DNA of 64,000 bases from Camarhynchus parvulus (GCF_901933205.1 NC_044577.1:9001321-9065320), one strand, 5' to 3'. Shown: positions 38,473-51,690, counted from the stretch's first letter. The notes: generated by a model from the sequence alone, not told the origin. Numbers and translations: made by a program.

Positions 38473-41400
38473 GGCCATTTTTTTAGGATGCAGATATCTG
38501 AGTTGGGAGGGGTGAAAGTGTCATAAAAAGAACAGCCCTGGAATAGGTACTGAGACTGCTCTGCCACAGAATTTTCTAGCAGAGGTATCTGCTGCCTCCT
38601 GAAGTTCAGTTCTTAATCTTCCTACCTGAAGAGCAAAAATGTCTGTTTTCCTCTGAGTTTGTGAATGAAGAAAAAGTAAACCAATCATGGAAGTGTTTAA
38701 TGGATCAGACTATCAGAGTTCTTAGAAAGCCATCTGCTTTTACAACCGTCTTCAACCATACCTAAAGCAGTCAGTTTTTGAGGAATAAAGCTGTGATTTT
38801 CACCTCAGAGAGGAAATGCACTAGAAAGCATTTCACTGTACAGCAGGAGCATGTATGTAATAAATCTGCTTCTTTGGGGGGATTGCCCTTTTTTGTTCAC
38901 TGCACAATGTTTGTTTTGACATCTTTTGTCCCAGTAGTAAATCAGCATTTAGAACCTGGTTTACCCTGGATTGAAAATGCCTGTGTCCCTCTGCCAGGAG
39001 GCCACCAGCCCTGTCACCCCAGGGCAGCCCCAGATGGTCATTCCTGCAGCACCTCAGGGCAGAGTATATAAAATATGTCTAAATATAACCATGAAACTGT
39101 CAAACTATGTATATATTTATGTATTTCCACATGAGTGCATATATCCAGTATATATCTATTGTAGTATATTACAGTATAGCAGTTATTATGTCTATTTCTG
39201 TATATTACAAACATATTTGTGTTATGTGTGCACATACACACTGAATTTCAACCATATTGCTATTAAAACCTCTGGATTCTGTGCACAGAAGTTGATTTTT
39301 TGCCTCTTCACCTCCCATACTTTTATTTTCCACGCGTAGTCTCTAGCTTTGTGTGTGATTTCAGTTAAAATACTACAAGTAGTACTTTAAATGTAAATAA
39401 ATTTTACAAGTGAAATGGTTCACCTCCTAAGGGATTTGAATCTGAAATTCACACCATTAAAGGATTTAACTCTGATCTAGTAGGTTTGAATGTCCAGCTA
39501 GCTCTTAAATGCACTAAAATGAGGGTAGCTGAAGCCTATGGATGAGTTTGAGATGTTCAGATGCACAAAACATATTTAATTAGATATATATTCTATTCTG
39601 CATCTAAATTCAATTCAAGAAAATAGCTTTTTGTGGTAAATATTTTAAAAATCTTGTCTCTAAATATCTAAGAAATCTCTAAGAAATCCTCCTTGCCCTT
39701 CATTTGCCCACCACAGTCCCAGCTCTTCCCACTACAGCCCAAAGCACAGGCAGAGCAAATTCTCAGGAACGGTTTGGATTTGGAGAACTTCAGTGGAACT
39801 GGAAGTGCATCAGGCATACAGATGTGTGCATGTAGGAATGGATGAGAGCAGGACATCAAAGCTCAGCCAAAATAATTGGCAGTATTCATCAATACAGTAA
39901 TTTTTCCATTTTTATATGTAGGCCGTAATGGTTTTTGTATGGTGTACAAAAGTGATTTTATTTTTTTCTTTCTTAAGTGGAAATATTAACTTATAACCCC
40001 CCATATTCAGATTTCTCTCTATTCTATATCTGTGATTAGAGGAGTGTTATCTTCTGTACCAAATAAATTAGCACTTTGCCCGACCCTGAGAAATGTATAA
40101 GGAACAATATTTCCATGTCATCCCACAGTCAAAAGTTTTAAAAATCAATATTTCTCTGTAAGCACCTGTGCAATAAAGTATAAAAATCTGATTAATGTTT
40201 TTAAAAAATGAAAATATATCATTACCTCTAAAATGAAAGGGCATAAATTATCCCTAATTGTCACATATCCTTCTCATCTGCAATGAGGAGGACAACATGA
40301 TTTCCAGCATAGCCTAAATCATGTTCCTGAGTCAAGCCAAATGACATTGAGGAATTAATTACTGAGGCATTCAAAGTGACTACACAAAGATTTCCTGAAG
40401 GACTGGTATGGATTAATCATGACATCTCAAGGTGTTACCCTTAATAGGATTTCCAAAGATTTGATCTATGAGTAAATTTTGAGCTCATGAATACCACGTG
40501 ATCTGGGTGCATTTTCCCATTCCAGATGGAGCAACAGACACTTGCCTGGTTTGCAAGTTGTTAGTGAGTATGAATGTCTGCTGGTAATTTTAAAGACCTA
40601 CCATTTATTCAATAAATAGTAAAGTTTTTCACCCTGAAAGCTGAAATTACACTACCTGGAGATTTCTATATAGATATGAGCCATTTATAATAGGATGTGC
40701 TTTTCTGAGTGAAAGAACTGAATTGTGTGAAGATTTAGTGCTCTGGAAAATGAATGTCTCTAACATTGGTTATCAGGTTGTTTGTTATGCAGCTACACAT
40801 CTATTTGATCAAGATAGTTCAAATAAATAATCAGTGGGATATGTAATCTGTGGGGATTCATTGAGCCCCATGATAGAAATGAAAGGGAGAGATTTTAGAA
40901 ACTTTGGTTTGGCTTCCTTTAGAGAAAGAGTATTCTGATACAAAATAAAAATGTTTTTCACCTACAGGTATTACTGTGAAATTGACTTTAAGGAAGAACG
41001 TAAGAGTTTTAAGGAAAACTTTCACTGATCAAAAGATACTGTGATCAACTTGAAATCCAGTTCTACATCAAAAAGTGACAAACTGTTCATAAATCTAAAT
41101 GAACACATTAAAAGAAATGAAGAAGGGCAGAATATGCCTGGTGTTTTGTCCACTCTTTGGACATTGCTTTTTAAAGTAATTAAATTTTCACCAATAATTT
41201 TTACATCTTTTGATTATTGGTACCTATACACGATATGACTTGAGCATGATGTGTAGATTTAGCTGTGATAATTGTATTTTTACTGAGGCAAAGGCCTCAG
41301 TCTTGCAAACACGATTTACTTTCAGAGCAAATAAAATGCTCATCTTCATAAATCAAAGCCTATAAAAATAAACATTTCTTTTAAGTCATTTGAGACATAG

Positions 41401-41876
41401 TTTGAGTTTTGTGTGAGGTTCCTTTATCCCAAGTTATCATAACTTTACAGCTCTTTCTGTAAACTGCTGATGTCCCACATTGCTCCAGGCATGTTTCCGC
41501 ACCTGATAGCAGACTGGCCTTATCTGAGTTACTGATTCCTTGGTCTGGCAGCCACACTGCTCATAATATCCACCAACTTTGGGCACAATGAGGTGCCATT
41601 TTTAAGGCTCTGCTCTTTCTGTGAGCCCAGAGTGTTCTAGAACTGGGGATCATCAAGGTGTGTGTCTGACCCATGGATGTATGTCAACATCAAATGCCAG
41701 TGGGGTTGAGGTTTTTGAGGTTTGGCCTCTGCATCTCTGTTAATGTGGCTCTCAGAGTAACAGTTAATCCTCAATTAATCCTTAGATTTACTTACATCTG
41801 CCACCTTTACTGACTGTGACCAGAACTTTAAATTAAAGGTGCTCATCCCTGGTTTTACTTGCAAAGATGAGCATTA

Positions 41877-41944
<68 letters not shown>
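41877..41944. repeat. (TATC)17 tetranucleotide microsatellite
   Basis: Seventeen uninterrupted TATC units (GATA on the minus strand). A pure array of this length is likely to vary in length between individuals. It runs straight into an AT-rich tract. Confidence 0.98.
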
Positions 41945-41947
<3 letters not shown>

Positions 41948-42130
41948 AAAAAATATATATATTTATATATAATACAATTTATACTATAAGTTATATATAA
42001 TTTATATATACATATTAATTATATATAAATATATCTATATATTATTTACATATTTATACATATTTATATATAATATATAAAATATTTATATATAAAAATG
42101 ATTTATAAATTATGTATATTAAAAATATAC
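41945..42130. repeat. AT-only low-complexity tract
   Basis: Almost entirely A and T, with irregular TATATAAA and ATTTATATA units. It adjoins the TATC array and probably arose by repeated slippage from the same tract. No gene content. Confidence 0.9.
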
Positions 42131-44041
42131 AGAAATCAGGGTGAGAAATACACACTGTCAATTTATGCAAATCAGAAGCCTCAGCTTCTGGAGTCTGCAA
42201 TGAGTTGGGTTTTGTGAGGGAATTGGCAATTTGGAGGCACAATCATGAAATCTGTCAGACACTTGATCTGAATTAATAGAATTCCACTGAGTATAATATT
42301 GTAAAGATACTTTGTAATATTTGAGGGTCTAGAAACATAGATGTAAATGTTCTCCTTTTGGATAAGAAGAATTAAAGGGATAAATAGGTAAATATTTTGC
42401 ATATTTGTAGATGTGTGTGCACGAAGATACAGACAGATCAAAACAGATTGTAAAAGCAAGTGTATATTCACATAATTAGAAAATAGCTAGAAAGCAGTGC
42501 TTTAACATCCTGTCATTTTTGATCATACTTCCAGCACCAAGCCTTACCCTCTGTAAAAGTAAAAAAGAAAAAATATTCTCTCATAAAGCCATTGCTTTAA
42601 AATCGATCAATAAGTTCAAAAAGAGCAGCTTTGAACCATGCTGCTTTGGTTTTTCTTTCATCAGGCATTGGGGAAACTGTCAAAACAAATAGGTATTACA
42701 CTTTCATAAAATACATAATTACACAATGGGTGTAATTACACACACCCTAACCCAATGCAGCATTCACATGGCCCTTCTTCAGAAAGGATTTTAAAAAGGG
42801 CTGATAAGTACAGGAAAAAACCCACCAGTGTCATTCTACAACTAAAACAAAACCCCCTCTTGCCTCCCCAGACATTTCCAAATGGCTGAGAATAAAAAGT
42901 TCTCTCAGCACAGGGTGGTGCCTTCCTGCAGTGAACATCCCTGCTGACAAGAATTCCCCCCAGGATTTCTTGCAGCAGCCTCAGAGGCATCTCAGTTTCT
43001 CTGGAACAGCCAGCAGAGACTGTGTTTGTCTGGGGGCACTCAGGTGCTTTTCCACATCCTCACCGGGCAGCCTCGGGTGGGCCATCATCCCCAGGCAGCT
43101 GGAACGAGCATCCCTTCTGCACAGCCTGTCAGTGCCCTGCCTGAGAATCACTACTGCTGATATTTCTGGCTGTGACAACGTGAAAATCCAGCCCATCCTG
43201 AGGTGGGCAAGGCTGTTCCTGCTCTCTGTCCCACCCTCCCAGCTGCAGCTAACCAGACACAGCTGAGGGACAGGGACAGCCCCAGAGTGCCCCAGCCCTT
43301 TGCCAGCACAGGGTACCCTGAGCCCCTTGGGTTGCTTCAGGCACCATCGGTGCTCAAAGGGGGCAGCTTTCTTCTCTGAATCCTGTGGTCTGGAGTCTGA
43401 TAACATATACCTAATATTAAATAGTGAGAAAAAAACTTTCTCCCCGAGTTCACCCTCACATTTAAATTACACAGTTTTGAGAATGTGTTGAAGAGGTGCT
43501 AATCTGAGTAATTATTGTTTATTGCAGACTATTCTTAAATCAAGCACTGCAGAGAAGCAAAACACTACCCAGTTATTCCCTATTCTTTTAACTCTTATTA
43601 AAAATCTCATTTAAATTTTGAATATTATGAGCACAGACTATTTTCTATTTATTATAATAATTTTTTCCCTACATTTCAGGATGTTGTTTCTACACCATTG
43701 GCTGTTCCAGTAATGTCAGATTTCAGTGAATGGGAGAGACCAGACTCAGGTGTGGCATGTGGGTGAGGTCCTGGGGTAGGACTCCAGCCTTAAACAACTG
43801 TAAGTCATTTTCTTGAGCAGAAGAGGATTCTCTGGTGGTTATGGTATATAAGGGAAATGAAATATAATAGTTTATGTGCTTAAGGTGGGGAGGAGGTTTG
43901 CCAGTAGTGAGCTGCTGTAGGGCACACATTATAGCTGAGGATCTGGTAGGATTTGCTTCCTTCAAAAGCTTTGGTGGGACCCAATACTGCTGGGCTGGAT
44001 CACTTGATTAATTGGCAGAATTTAACCTGCAGCAGACCCAG
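42131..44041. other. Non-coding DNA with GC-rich patch 42900-43400
   Basis: The patch at 42900-43400 is rich in G+C but poor in CpG, so it is not a clear CpG island. Open frames of 111 codons (plus) and 141 codons (minus, 42981-43406) overlap there. Neither resembles a known protein, and dual openness is expected when composition makes stops rare. A TATATAAG motif occurs near 43843. Confidence 0.5.
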
Positions 44042-44119
44042 TGATGGCAATGGGGAACACCTGGGGGTGATGGCAATGAGGAACACCTGGGGCTGATGGC
44101 AATGAGGTACACCTGGGGG
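44042..44119. repeat. 26-bp minisatellite, three copies
   Basis: Three head-to-tail copies of a 26-bp unit begin with tgatggcaatg at 44042, 44068 and 44094. Each differs from its neighbours by one or two bases. The unit contains a caatgagg core and ends in a cacctgggg run. Confidence 0.95.
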
Positions 44120-44210
44120 TGGGAGGGCTGGGCCAGCTTATATCTGCAGGAGCTGCTGCAGCTTGTGGCTCATTTTGGATGGTGCTGCTCGAGATGGAGG
44201 TAGGTCTGAG
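44120..44210 (+). promoter_or_regulatory. Speculative TATA-like promoter with splice-donor-like site
   Basis: A GC-rich run (gtgggagggctggg, 44118-44131) is followed by cttatatc near 44137-44144 and, about 55 bases later, by a gag|gtaggt donor-like sequence near 44196-44204. That order is what a short first exon would show. Nothing downstream can be identified as the next exon, and the motifs are common, so this is weak. Confidence 0.12.
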
Positions 44211-47200
44211 CTTCTGGAAGGGAGAAAGAGAATTAAATTGTTGGAAGTAGAGCTTGGGAGGAGATATGGAGGGGCTTTAGTAGTTCTAATGTGAGGCACA
44301 CCCCTTCTTAGGTATGAGGATATGCTTTTTACAGATAGTTCCACAATAAGCAATAATTTAATGCAGATAATGTTACATCTTAATGGTATTTCAAGAGTTG
44401 TGGGAGAAGGTCTGGAAATGTGAGGAGGCAGGTGCCCTGTAGGATCGGTGGTCTGCCCTTTTGCAGCCATAGGAAGGACTGCTGGGCTTGGGTTGTTTGC
44501 TTGTTGTCCCACCTGAGTGGGTTGGTTAATTGCTTAAATGAGGTCTTGTAACAAAACTAGCTCGTGAAAATTTGGTCACTTGTGCTCTTTGTGAGTTTAT
44601 GTGGCCAAACCTATCAAAATTATATAGAAAAGAATTTTAATGAACTGCAATAAGCAGAAGTTTTGATTATGTTTGTGGAATTTGTGTGGTTTAATGCTTT
44701 ATGGGCTCCTTTGCCTTTGAGAAGTGGCCATTGATGAAAGGTTAGCACTGGGGTATCTCAGGAATGATCTCTAGGCAATTAATTTCACCTGGGAAAAAGC
44801 AAACAATGAACAGCTTTAATTAAGATACTTTATTTGAAAGCAGATTTATTGATGGTTTGTCTCAACTATGTATTTCATCATCTAAATCCTGTTGCTAAGC
44901 CCTTGTTTAGGGGATTCTGCAGGATCTGTTGGCTGAGCGTGATAATGATGGCTGACATAGCTCCTGTGTTTTCCACCAGGTACTCCTGTGATGAACCCCT
45001 GGAGTATTCTAGCATTTGGGTGAGTATCTGCTGAAAGAATAAATATTGTGTGTGGCCAGCTTTTAAAGTTTTGTTAGGTGTATTTGCCACTTAAATGTCT
45101 AAAGTAGCAAGTCATTGCTATTCACTCTTGTCCTCCATAGCTGGGTGAGGTTAACAGCTTGAATTTCTTCTGTGCACTGCTTCTTGAAGATCTGAATTTC
45201 TGTAGCAGCATGTGTTAATGTTGCTTCATTTTTGCAGGTGTTGGTAGGAAAAACTGGCCTAATTCACATCTGCATTTGCAGCCAGGATGCCACCAGGGTG
45301 GTTCTTCCCTAGACAGAGTTTATAGAGAGCCCTGATTTTCAGAAATCAGTTTAATTTTTATGGAGCTTCTTTTCCCTCTTCCAAGATTGTAATGGAGCTG
45401 GCAATCTATGGTTTTGGGGCATAGTGGAAGTATGTTTAAGCCAGAAACTTATTTGGTTCCAGCTATGCTGAGTGTGTCCAGTGAAACTGCTCCACACGGT
45501 GCCCTTGAGGTGGTAGGCAGGTTGTCACAAATACCTGGAGGGTTTTTCCCTTTGGCATGGTTCAACCCTGCTAGTTCTGTGAGCCAGGAGTCAACACAAC
45601 TTGAGTGCTTAGCCTTGGCCTTTTGTATGGGGAATGCATTCCAAGAAAAGTGTTTTAATTCAGTGTATCTGCTGCTGTTGTCAGACGCTCCCCATGTGCA
45701 TGTCTTGATGGACCATGAAGGTGTTTGCCTTCAGTGAGGTCTGATCTAGTTATTCCTGTGCTGAGGTGTCACTCATTTTTTCGGTCAGTTGGGACATTTT
45801 TTCAGTTTAAAAAGCCTGAAATTCTTATTTCAGTTTCCTCAATAGAAATTGCATAGAAATAGAATATGTTCTGTAAGTAGCATAACTGGAAAGATAAAGT
45901 TGGCTTGTTAGAATCTCTGCTAAAGTAAAATGGTGCTAACAAAGCAGAACTTTGTGACAGCTCTAGGATAATGTAACCTTGTGGAGGGCTAAACAGGAGA
46001 GAAAAAACTGTAAAATTCCTGTTTTAATACATTATGGTCATACAAGGTCAAAGCATTTTGATTCGGGTCATTTGTTAAAGCAGGACCAACAATGATGATT
46101 TACTTTTTACCCTTCAGAAATGTATAGTACTAAAATGCATTTCTTTACATAAATCTTTGCAAATAAAAGGTGAAACAAGTCTCAAATATCAGTGCCTTGT
46201 GGTTCTTAGCTTACTGTGTGAAGGGGGAAGAATTCAGCCCAAGAGTGAGTTTGTCCAAACAGAGGATGTTGCTTTTATTGTTGTGTTTTAAATCTATGGG
46301 AAATAATTCTGCCTGTGATATGACTTTTTGAAATTGCCTGTATGGTGGGGAATATCCTTTTCTCTTTTCTGCATTTTTTTTCCTGAAGGAGATAAGTTTT
46401 TGTTCTATGTTCAAAGTTATCTTTCTGAATTATGAATGCCTGTTGTTTACTTAGTTCTTGCTTGCTAAAAGACACTGATCTGCTGCTGGAATGTTCTAAA
46501 ATAATCTTCTCCTAACTTCTGTGTTAATCACAATAGAACATTTAGCAGTACCAAATAAAAGTTTCAGACAAACTTTTACACTAAAAATCCCCTGTTCTGA
46601 ACTACTAATTAGTAATTTTAATGTTTTGATTTTTTACCTTATTTATTCTATTTGTGGTAGTATGACATGATATTTAACATAATTATGCACTTCTGAATGT
46701 CTCAAGAATAGAAAAAAAATTGTATAGCTTCTGTTAAGAAATAATTATATTATTTACATATTTGGATCCCTTGGGGAAAATGGGGTGACAAGTATTTCCC
46801 AGAAAGCTTGCCCATGGGCCAAGCAGTAAGGTTAGTATCATTCTCACCCCTGAGATCTAGCTGTATGCACATTTTCAATTAATATGAAATTATTTAAAGT
46901 CATGTTCTCAACATGACTTATGTGCTCAACTATGATCAGGGAAAAAAAGGGAAAAATATTTAAATTTAAGGGAGCAATCTTACTACAATGAAATGAAAGC
47001 ACTTGATTTAAAAGGAGGGTAAACATGTGGCTTAAAGCTGATTTCCACTATTCAAGCTGCTTCCTATCTCATCTCCTCTTGTTTAATTTCATTGTAATCA
47101 TGATTTTCTAATGCAAAGCCCAAAAAGACACAAATGTTGACACAAGTGATACTAGACTGGAATGCTCTGGATTCCTTCCTTATGTCATTGTTGACTACAT

Positions 47201-49700
47201 GTGTTTTGGCAAATCTGAGTTTCTTTACCATTGTGTAAATAGTTCAGATATATGTCTATCTGTAAATTATTTCTTTATGACTCCTGATGGATTCAGTTGA
47301 CTTGAAGTTATTTAAACATCAAATTTTAAGTGATATTAAGTAAAATGTTGGCCCCTGCTTATTTTGGTGTTGTTGTTTGACTCTGTGTGTGTACTTCTCA
47401 GCTGAGGCTTCTATCTGGATTTTTGCTGAAGTTTATCAGAAGGAGTAGAAGGAAGGTTCTAGCATAAGATGTATTTGGAATAGGGGACAGAAGGCAGGGA
47501 GACTGAAAATAGCTGCAGCTAATAATTTTCCTTCAGAAAGGCTTAATTTTGGTCTGAGAACATGACTTCATCTCATTCTTGATAGCATTACTCCTGGGAA
47601 TTCAAAACTTGATGAGAAAGGCATTATCCATAGCTCTGTGGGCCAGAAAGAGGAAAATCTCAGACTCCATCAGAAGGCAATTCTAACATTGTAAAGGAAA
47701 GTGCTGTAACAAAAGCAAACTTTGAGGATTAAATTTATATAATTATGGAGTGTAACAATGCAGAACACAGTAATTTCTTTAGCTGCTGACTGTATTGTCT
47801 GAGTCTTTGTCATACCAAAGTCCCTTTTTTTGCACCTAGCAAAGAACCATTCATGGCAGACATTGAACAAATTGCTGCTTTCACCAGCTTAAAACTTGTG
47901 AACTCATTATGTGAAGAAAGTTCTTACTAGAAGAACATGTAAAATTGCTATGTGTATGAGTGAGATATATAGTACTTTTCATTATATGGATTAGGATTAT
48001 ACTGAATGTTAATTTTGGCTGATGTACAATGATTTCAATTGTTGAAAGCAAAAGCAGCTCTTCAGTCCTGGAGTGTTTATCTTTGGGTGTCATTATTTCA
48101 AAGCTGAGAGTGCCCATCATAAGGATTTCACAAATGGCCACTGTCACTTGATAATGAAGCATACCATTAATTGTTTAAATGTAATGGCTGACAATACCTT
48201 AAATATGTAGTGGAAATGGGTACAGTTGTGCTTTACCTGGAAAAAAAACTTTTATGTTATGTTTTCTTTTGGTTTTTCTTTTTGTTGGATAACAGAAGGG
48301 TTAATATGCTACCGAGTTTCAATCCTCTCAAAACATGCACAAGAAGAACCACTCCAGAATAAATTTGGTCACTTCATAAGGAAATTTTAGTTGTGGTTCC
48401 AGTTTATCACTTTGAGGTGGAACTCTTGAGTGGCTCCTAGGTTTTAGACTGTGAGTAATTGTGCTTTTTATCTTTTTTTTTACAGAGCAAAAGGCACCAG
48501 AATCAAAACAATTTTATTTAATCAGAATTGGATTTTTTTTTCTGGCTGGTGCCCATCAAGGTGCAGGCAAACTCTTTCTGAACTAAGCTGCTGATTTGCA
48601 ATGTATTTTAGTTTAACAAGACTTGTATTAGCTAGGCATTCTTAAACCTTGTTTTCTTTCTTCAGAGAAATAAAAAATTAAATTGGGGACAGTTAGTGTA
48701 ATTTTGTCCAGCATTTGAGTTTGTACCATTTTCTACCACAGGAACAGAAATTAAAACTAACTTTTTCTAGAAAGTGGGCACACAAGGCATTTTCAGTATC
48801 CAGCCTTACTTTGTGTCTTAATGAGGGGTGGAGTGCTTCCAGTGCAAGTGATTTTTGTAGACCAGTTAGCTGCATTTTATCTTCCTGGTCAAAAACCAAC
48901 TTGGTGTCACAATGATGGCATGCATGAACCTCCCATGTGAATAATAGGCATCATTTTAGAGAGTCAAAAAGCACACTCATCTCTCAACATGAAGCAAGCA
49001 AACAAGATCCTAATCACAGAAGGGGCTAAAGAGTAATAAAAATCTGACATTGTGTTGTTGGCTGTCTGCATTATTTTTGACTCAGACATGCTGTAATGAT
49101 CTTACACATTGTTTTGTTTTCAAGCTATAACAGTTTCATTTTTATAATCCTTGCCCCTGTTCTCTTATCTTGTAGCCAATACTGTGATTTCAGTTAATAG
49201 TTCAGTCACTTATTTTTTTGCTCACATGCCATCTCACAATGTCTAAAGATAATTTGTGCATATTCACAGTGAATTCCCTGAAAAAAAATCTTTATTGACT
49301 ACAAAGAAGAGCATTCTTTTGTCTAAATAGCAAGCTTCAATCCAGGCTTTGAACTGATGTTACTGTGAAGTTACCATTGACTGCTCAAACTTGTAATTTT
49401 CCTTAGAAGTTGTTTTGTGAAAGAGCTGATAGAGGGCTAGAAGCACCCCAGCCCTACTTATTACTGTGTGCTGACTTCCAGCTGGTTTTACAGGCTTATT
49501 CATTTTCACAACTGCCTTAAGAGCCCATGTAGCCACTTAGATGCTTGAATTTGGCTCAGCCTGATGTGACCTCTGTGCATTATTCTGTGTTTTGCATGGA
49601 ATTCTTTGTTTCTTCACTCTTAAAGTCTGGGAACCCCTTATATGCCTTCAGACCTCTTCTGTTGTTTACCTCACAATTCTACATTTCGGGCCTGAGTAGC
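44211..49700. other. AT-rich non-coding DNA, no assignable gene
   Basis: Several minus-strand stop-free runs occur: 44138-44512 starting at GTG, 44878-45090, 45102-45263 and 45354-45524. None is long enough or similar enough to a known family to be called. Plus-strand frames reach 109 codons (45408-45737). No CR1 tail, microsatellite or RNA gene was recognised. Confidence 0.5.
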
Positions 49701-49706
49701 AATTTT

Positions 49707-49777
49707 AATCACAGAATGGCTTGGGTTGGAAGGGACTTTAAGGATCATCTAATTCCAACCCCCTGCCACGGGGTAGA
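49707..49777 (-). mobile_element. CR1 LINE 3' end, severely truncated
   Basis: The plus strand carries the reverse complement of the CR1 3' terminus. An acagaatggcttgggttgga stretch begins at 49711, then agggactttaaggatcatct and the ccaaccccctgcca block near 49756-49769. These are the most conserved bases of avian CR1 elements. Similarity stops abruptly near 49777, the 5' truncation point of this minus-strand copy. It has no coding sequence. Confidence 0.92.
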
Positions 49778-49803
49778 AATTAATCTGGTGAGGGTTTTTT
49801 GCA

Positions 49804-49826
49804 TTGGAAGTGACCTTAAGGAGGAT
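49804..49826 (-). repeat. Second CR1-tail-like motif
   Basis: A 23-base stretch here matches the ttggaagggac/ttaagga core of the neighbouring CR1 end (49726-49748) at about 19 of 23 positions and in the same orientation. It may be a second, older CR1 end or a partial local copy. Confidence 0.4.
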
Positions 49827-51569
49827 TTCTCCTTTCTACTTGTTCCTTTTGAATTTCATCCTCTGCATTTTTCAGAATATTAGTGACCTGATAACTGAGA
49901 GGTAGCAGAAATTACTAATTTTATTTTCTAACTGTTTTGAACACTTTCTGTTGTAGTCAATTTGTCTGTGACAAACTTATTACTACATGATCCCATTGTC
50001 TTGGTCTTTTGCCATTGTTCTGATTTTTTTTGTTAGGTGAGGCTTTGTTTTTGGGGGTTTTTTTGGTTTGTTATTTTTATTTGTTTTTTCCTAATGTCCT
50101 GTATGCATCCCTAGGGGAAGGGACATTGCCTTGGTATGTTTAATAACATGTAACCTTATGGAGCATGATACAGAACTGGCTCTACTTTAGATAATGGGTA
50201 AAATGAAAGACAGATGTGGTTTTGTAGCTGGTTATGAGGAAGTGAATCTGTTTGTGAGGCTGTGCAGAAAATGTGAGTGACATGACAATGCCAGCACCAC
50301 TGTGCATGAAGTTGATGTGAGTCCTGTTGAAAAGCAGGAATTCAGGTTCTGAAGAAAAAACTGAAATTTGTAAGCATGGTGGGTTTACCAAATGAGGAGA
50401 TGAGAATAAGATGTCAACTTTCCTATCCCATTTGTAGCAAGAGCATCACTTGCTCGTGAATTTAAGTTTTTCCCCCTTCAAAGGACCACTGAAATGTACC
50501 AGCACATTATATTCAAAGTTCAGTCTTGATTTTGATCCTGATCAAAAGGATACACTTCAAGTATTTTGACATCTAATCCTTTTCCCTGACTTTGATCATT
50601 TTAGACTGAGGTACAAGTAACTACTTCCACTACCTGTGTTAGCCAAGAATGAAAAGCATCTTATCTGCAGATAAATGGATGCTGCTGCTGCTTGGAACTT
50701 CATTCCCATGGTATTTCAGTGTAAAAGATGTCTCTGTCTCTCACTCCTTTTGCCAACATTTGTCAGCACTGCTGTACTGTGTCATGAGGGGGGAAAATGT
50801 ACTCAAAAATCTATTAAATAATAATTTGGGGAAAACAGATATGAAACCATCAGGGGGTGCATGTGAATTCTAGGCAGTACAATGGGAATTAGTCCCTTGA
50901 GAGTAATAGACAGTTGAAACAAACAGGCAGGCACTTTATGGTTGTAATATAAAATTTCTGATGAGGTGGTATCATTAGATCATTGCAAACTTTTTCTTGT
51001 GTCATAAAACAGAGCTGGTGTTTACTGGGGCTGATGTATTCACAATAAACTGTGAAAGAGGAATTTATGGAGGCAGCAGAAGACACTTAAATGTTGTTTT
51101 GTGCTGTTGAGTGCTCTAGACAGGCTCCAGAAATTGGTAAGCAGAGGTCTCACCAGGGTTCCCTCAGGTGCCAGAGGAGCCAAGAGGGTTCTAAACCACC
51201 TGTGATGGTGTGCTGTTGTCACCAGGTTCCTTGAGAAGAAAGTTCTTGCAGCTGTGCCAGTATGCTGGCCCCAAAGCTGTAAGGGCTACAAAATACTTAT
51301 CTGATCAATTTATAAATTTAGGGGCAATAAATGCTGGGGAAAGACATTTCCTGGCTTTGTTTCTCCTTTTTTAGTGTGCCTTTGAAAATTCAGAAGAACT
51401 GATTTATGCACATTTCTGTTGAGGAATGTGGTGTCTAGAAGTAAATACATTAAAATAGTACCATTTTTTAGGCCATAAAATAACACTTGTTTCATCAGAA
51501 CTTTTGTTTTACCTTGTATTTCTTCTTGTCCCTTCCTCAGACAATGTTACTAAGTTTTGTGAGAAATTA
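49827..51569. other. AT-rich non-coding DNA, no gene seen
   Basis: Open frames are under 75 codons. A T/G-rich stretch lies near 50020-50095. No repeat family or RNA gene was recognised. Confidence 0.6.
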
Positions 51570-51593
51570 TGCTCACTTTTAAAATTTCAAAGG

Positions 51594-51599
51594 TTTATT
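51594..51599 (-). terminator. AATAAA polyadenylation signal of the LTR-like block
   Basis: TTTATT on the plus strand is AATAAA on the minus strand, about 95 bases downstream of the TATA motif and about 24 bases before the proposed LTR end. This is the usual place for an LTR polyadenylation signal. Confidence 0.45.
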
Positions 51600-51690
51600 C
51601 AACCTTAACAAAAATACAACAAAGGAAAAATTACAGCACTAGGAGACTCTGTGACCAGCAGCCATGTGCTTATTAATTTTATGCTCTCCT

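Larger units (their letters stand above)
37015..41870. other. AT-rich non-coding DNA, no gene seen
   Basis: Open frames reach 122 codons (38971-39339, plus) in an AT-rich tract at about 39060-39240, where such frames mean little. The stretch holds a (CA)n microsatellite at 37524 and a nested palindrome cluster at 38390-38472. No recognisable domain, RNA gene or interspersed repeat was seen. Confidence 0.55.

Noticed and set aside
38971..39339. 122-codon plus-strand frame through the AT-rich tract
   Set aside because: Low-complexity tyrosine/isoleucine-rich translation of TATA-type repeats, not a protein.
42981..43406. 141-codon minus-strand frame in a GC-rich patch
   Set aside because: It overlaps an open plus-strand frame. 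Openness on both strands reflects composition, and no protein family is recognisable.
44138..44512. 124-codon minus-strand frame with a proline-rich amino end, considered as a Gag-like relic
   Set aside because: It begins at GTG, not ATG, with in-frame stops upstream. No Gag motif such as a zinc knuckle is visible.
44980..45022. Exon-like stretch after a ttttccaccag acceptor and before ggtgagtat, containing the residues CDEPL seen at the start of contactin-associated protein discoidin domains
   Set aside because: Similarity ends after five residues, the putative exon would be only about 40 bases, and no neighbouring exon was found.
45558..45570. ggttcaaccct, similar to a tRNA B box
   Set aside because: No A box at the right distance and no cloverleaf can be drawn.
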